From: Bacteroidota bacterium
GTDB taxonomy: Bacteria > Bacteroidota > Bacteroidia > B-17B0 > Aurantibacillaceae
Assembly (NCBI GenBank): GCA_017303905.1
Contig: JAFLBH010000002.1
Location: 372,001-436,000 of the forward strand
Direction of reading: 5' to 3'
Length of the DNA: 64,000 nt
The first letter of the stretch is position 1. Every line of letters begins with the position of its first letter. The translations under genes were made by a program, and so were the position numbers. The notes beneath the pieces were generated by a model. It was given only the letters and a program-made list of their open reading frames with translations. It made no database searches and was not told where the DNA came from. This document shows, in pieces, positions 63,771 to 64,000 of this stretch.

Positions 63771-63995
63771 GGCGCATCCGATGGATTTATTAAACTAATT
63801 TTCGACGCTAAATACGGTGAGTTATTAGGCGCGCACATGATTGGTGCTAACGTTACTGAAATGGTAGCAGAATGTGTAGCAGTTCGTAAATTAGAAACAA
63901 CAGGTCACGAATTAATTAAAACTGTTCACCCTCACCCTACCATGAGCGAAGCGATTATGGAAGCTGCAGCTTATGGTGAAGTGATACATTTGTAA
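63771..63995 (+). pseudogene. lpdA': 3' fragment of a second lpdA copy
   Basis: 75 codons from GASDGFIKLIFDAKYGELLG to the stop match the last 77 codons of lpdA. There are nine base substitutions, all synonymous, and an in-frame loss of two Ala codons (GCAGCT). Weak similarity continues back to about 63761 and then ends, so the 5' ~380 codons are absent. It has no start and is not a functional gene; the His-Glu dyad region is retained. Confidence 0.9.
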
Positions 63996-64000
63996 CTTTA

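Noticed and set aside
63709..64000. A functional second lpdA gene
   Set aside because: Only the last 75 codons remain, with no start codon or FAD/NAD domains, although the frame is intact.

Overview
The window reads as chromosome from a free-living, AT-rich member of the Bacteroidota, and I infer this from several independent signals. Two secreted proteins end in type IX secretion (T9SS) sorting domains. Several genes are preceded by TAnnTTTG -7 boxes, with no clear Shine-Dalgarno sites. Family content also fits: type III glutamine synthetase, ATP-dependent PEP carboxykinase, a Prc-type processing protease, and SBBP, DUF4476, DUF6340 and DUF6686-type proteins. No tRNA, rRNA, phage, transposase, integrase or CRISPR was seen.

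Layout. 1-9.3 kb holds the 3' end of glnN, a secreted subtilase, a Prc protease, an NdpA-like nucleoid protein with a cupin, a cysteine desulfurase and a phosphohexomutase. 9.5-12.7 kb is a tight operon: TPR protein, phosphosulfolactate synthase homologue, rhodanese and DedA. 12.7-20.3 kb holds a T9SS cargo protein, a saccharopine dehydrogenase-like enzyme facing a DUF4476 protein across paired promoters, DUF423, a lipoprotein, pckA and an aldehyde dehydrogenase. 20.4-26.1 kb holds an alpha/beta hydrolase, a PAS-LuxR regulator, two adjacent SiaC-like (DUF1987) paralogues, an aldo/keto reductase, a GIY-YIG nuclease gene bracketed by identical direct repeats, a class III CoA-transferase and a GNAT enzyme. 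27.2-32.7 kb holds an ECF sigma factor, uvrA, DUF6686 and two thioredoxin-fold proteins. 32.7-35.6 kb is an overlapping FkbM methyltransferase, methyltransferase and methyltransferase-glycosyltransferase fusion cluster. 35.7-38.4 kb is a TPR histidine kinase with its response regulator.

38.5-41 kb holds two small envelope proteins, a GNAT enzyme and a patatin. 41-48.4 kb is a long minus-strand block with an EEP-family phosphatase/nuclease, map, a HAD protein, gpmA, a spermidine synthase-like fusion, a DUF6340 lipoprotein, aroC and a barrel-like protein. Then come hutI, tamB (1504 aa) and tsaD. A gene-free repeat field fills 55.4-56.35 kb. The window ends with lpdA, two secreted-protein genes, and a second, truncated copy of the lpdA 3' end.

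The most unusual structures are: (1) a 225-bp second copy of the lpdA 3' end beyond two secreted-protein genes, differing only by nine synonymous changes and one two-codon deletion, like the footprint of an island at the lpdA 3' end; (2) a small GIY-YIG nuclease gene between identical 30-bp direct repeats, whose palindromic family recurs next to it and 32 kb away; (3) an in-frame palindromic insertion in the universally conserved tsaD gene; and (4) a 146-bp-period array of composite palindromes.
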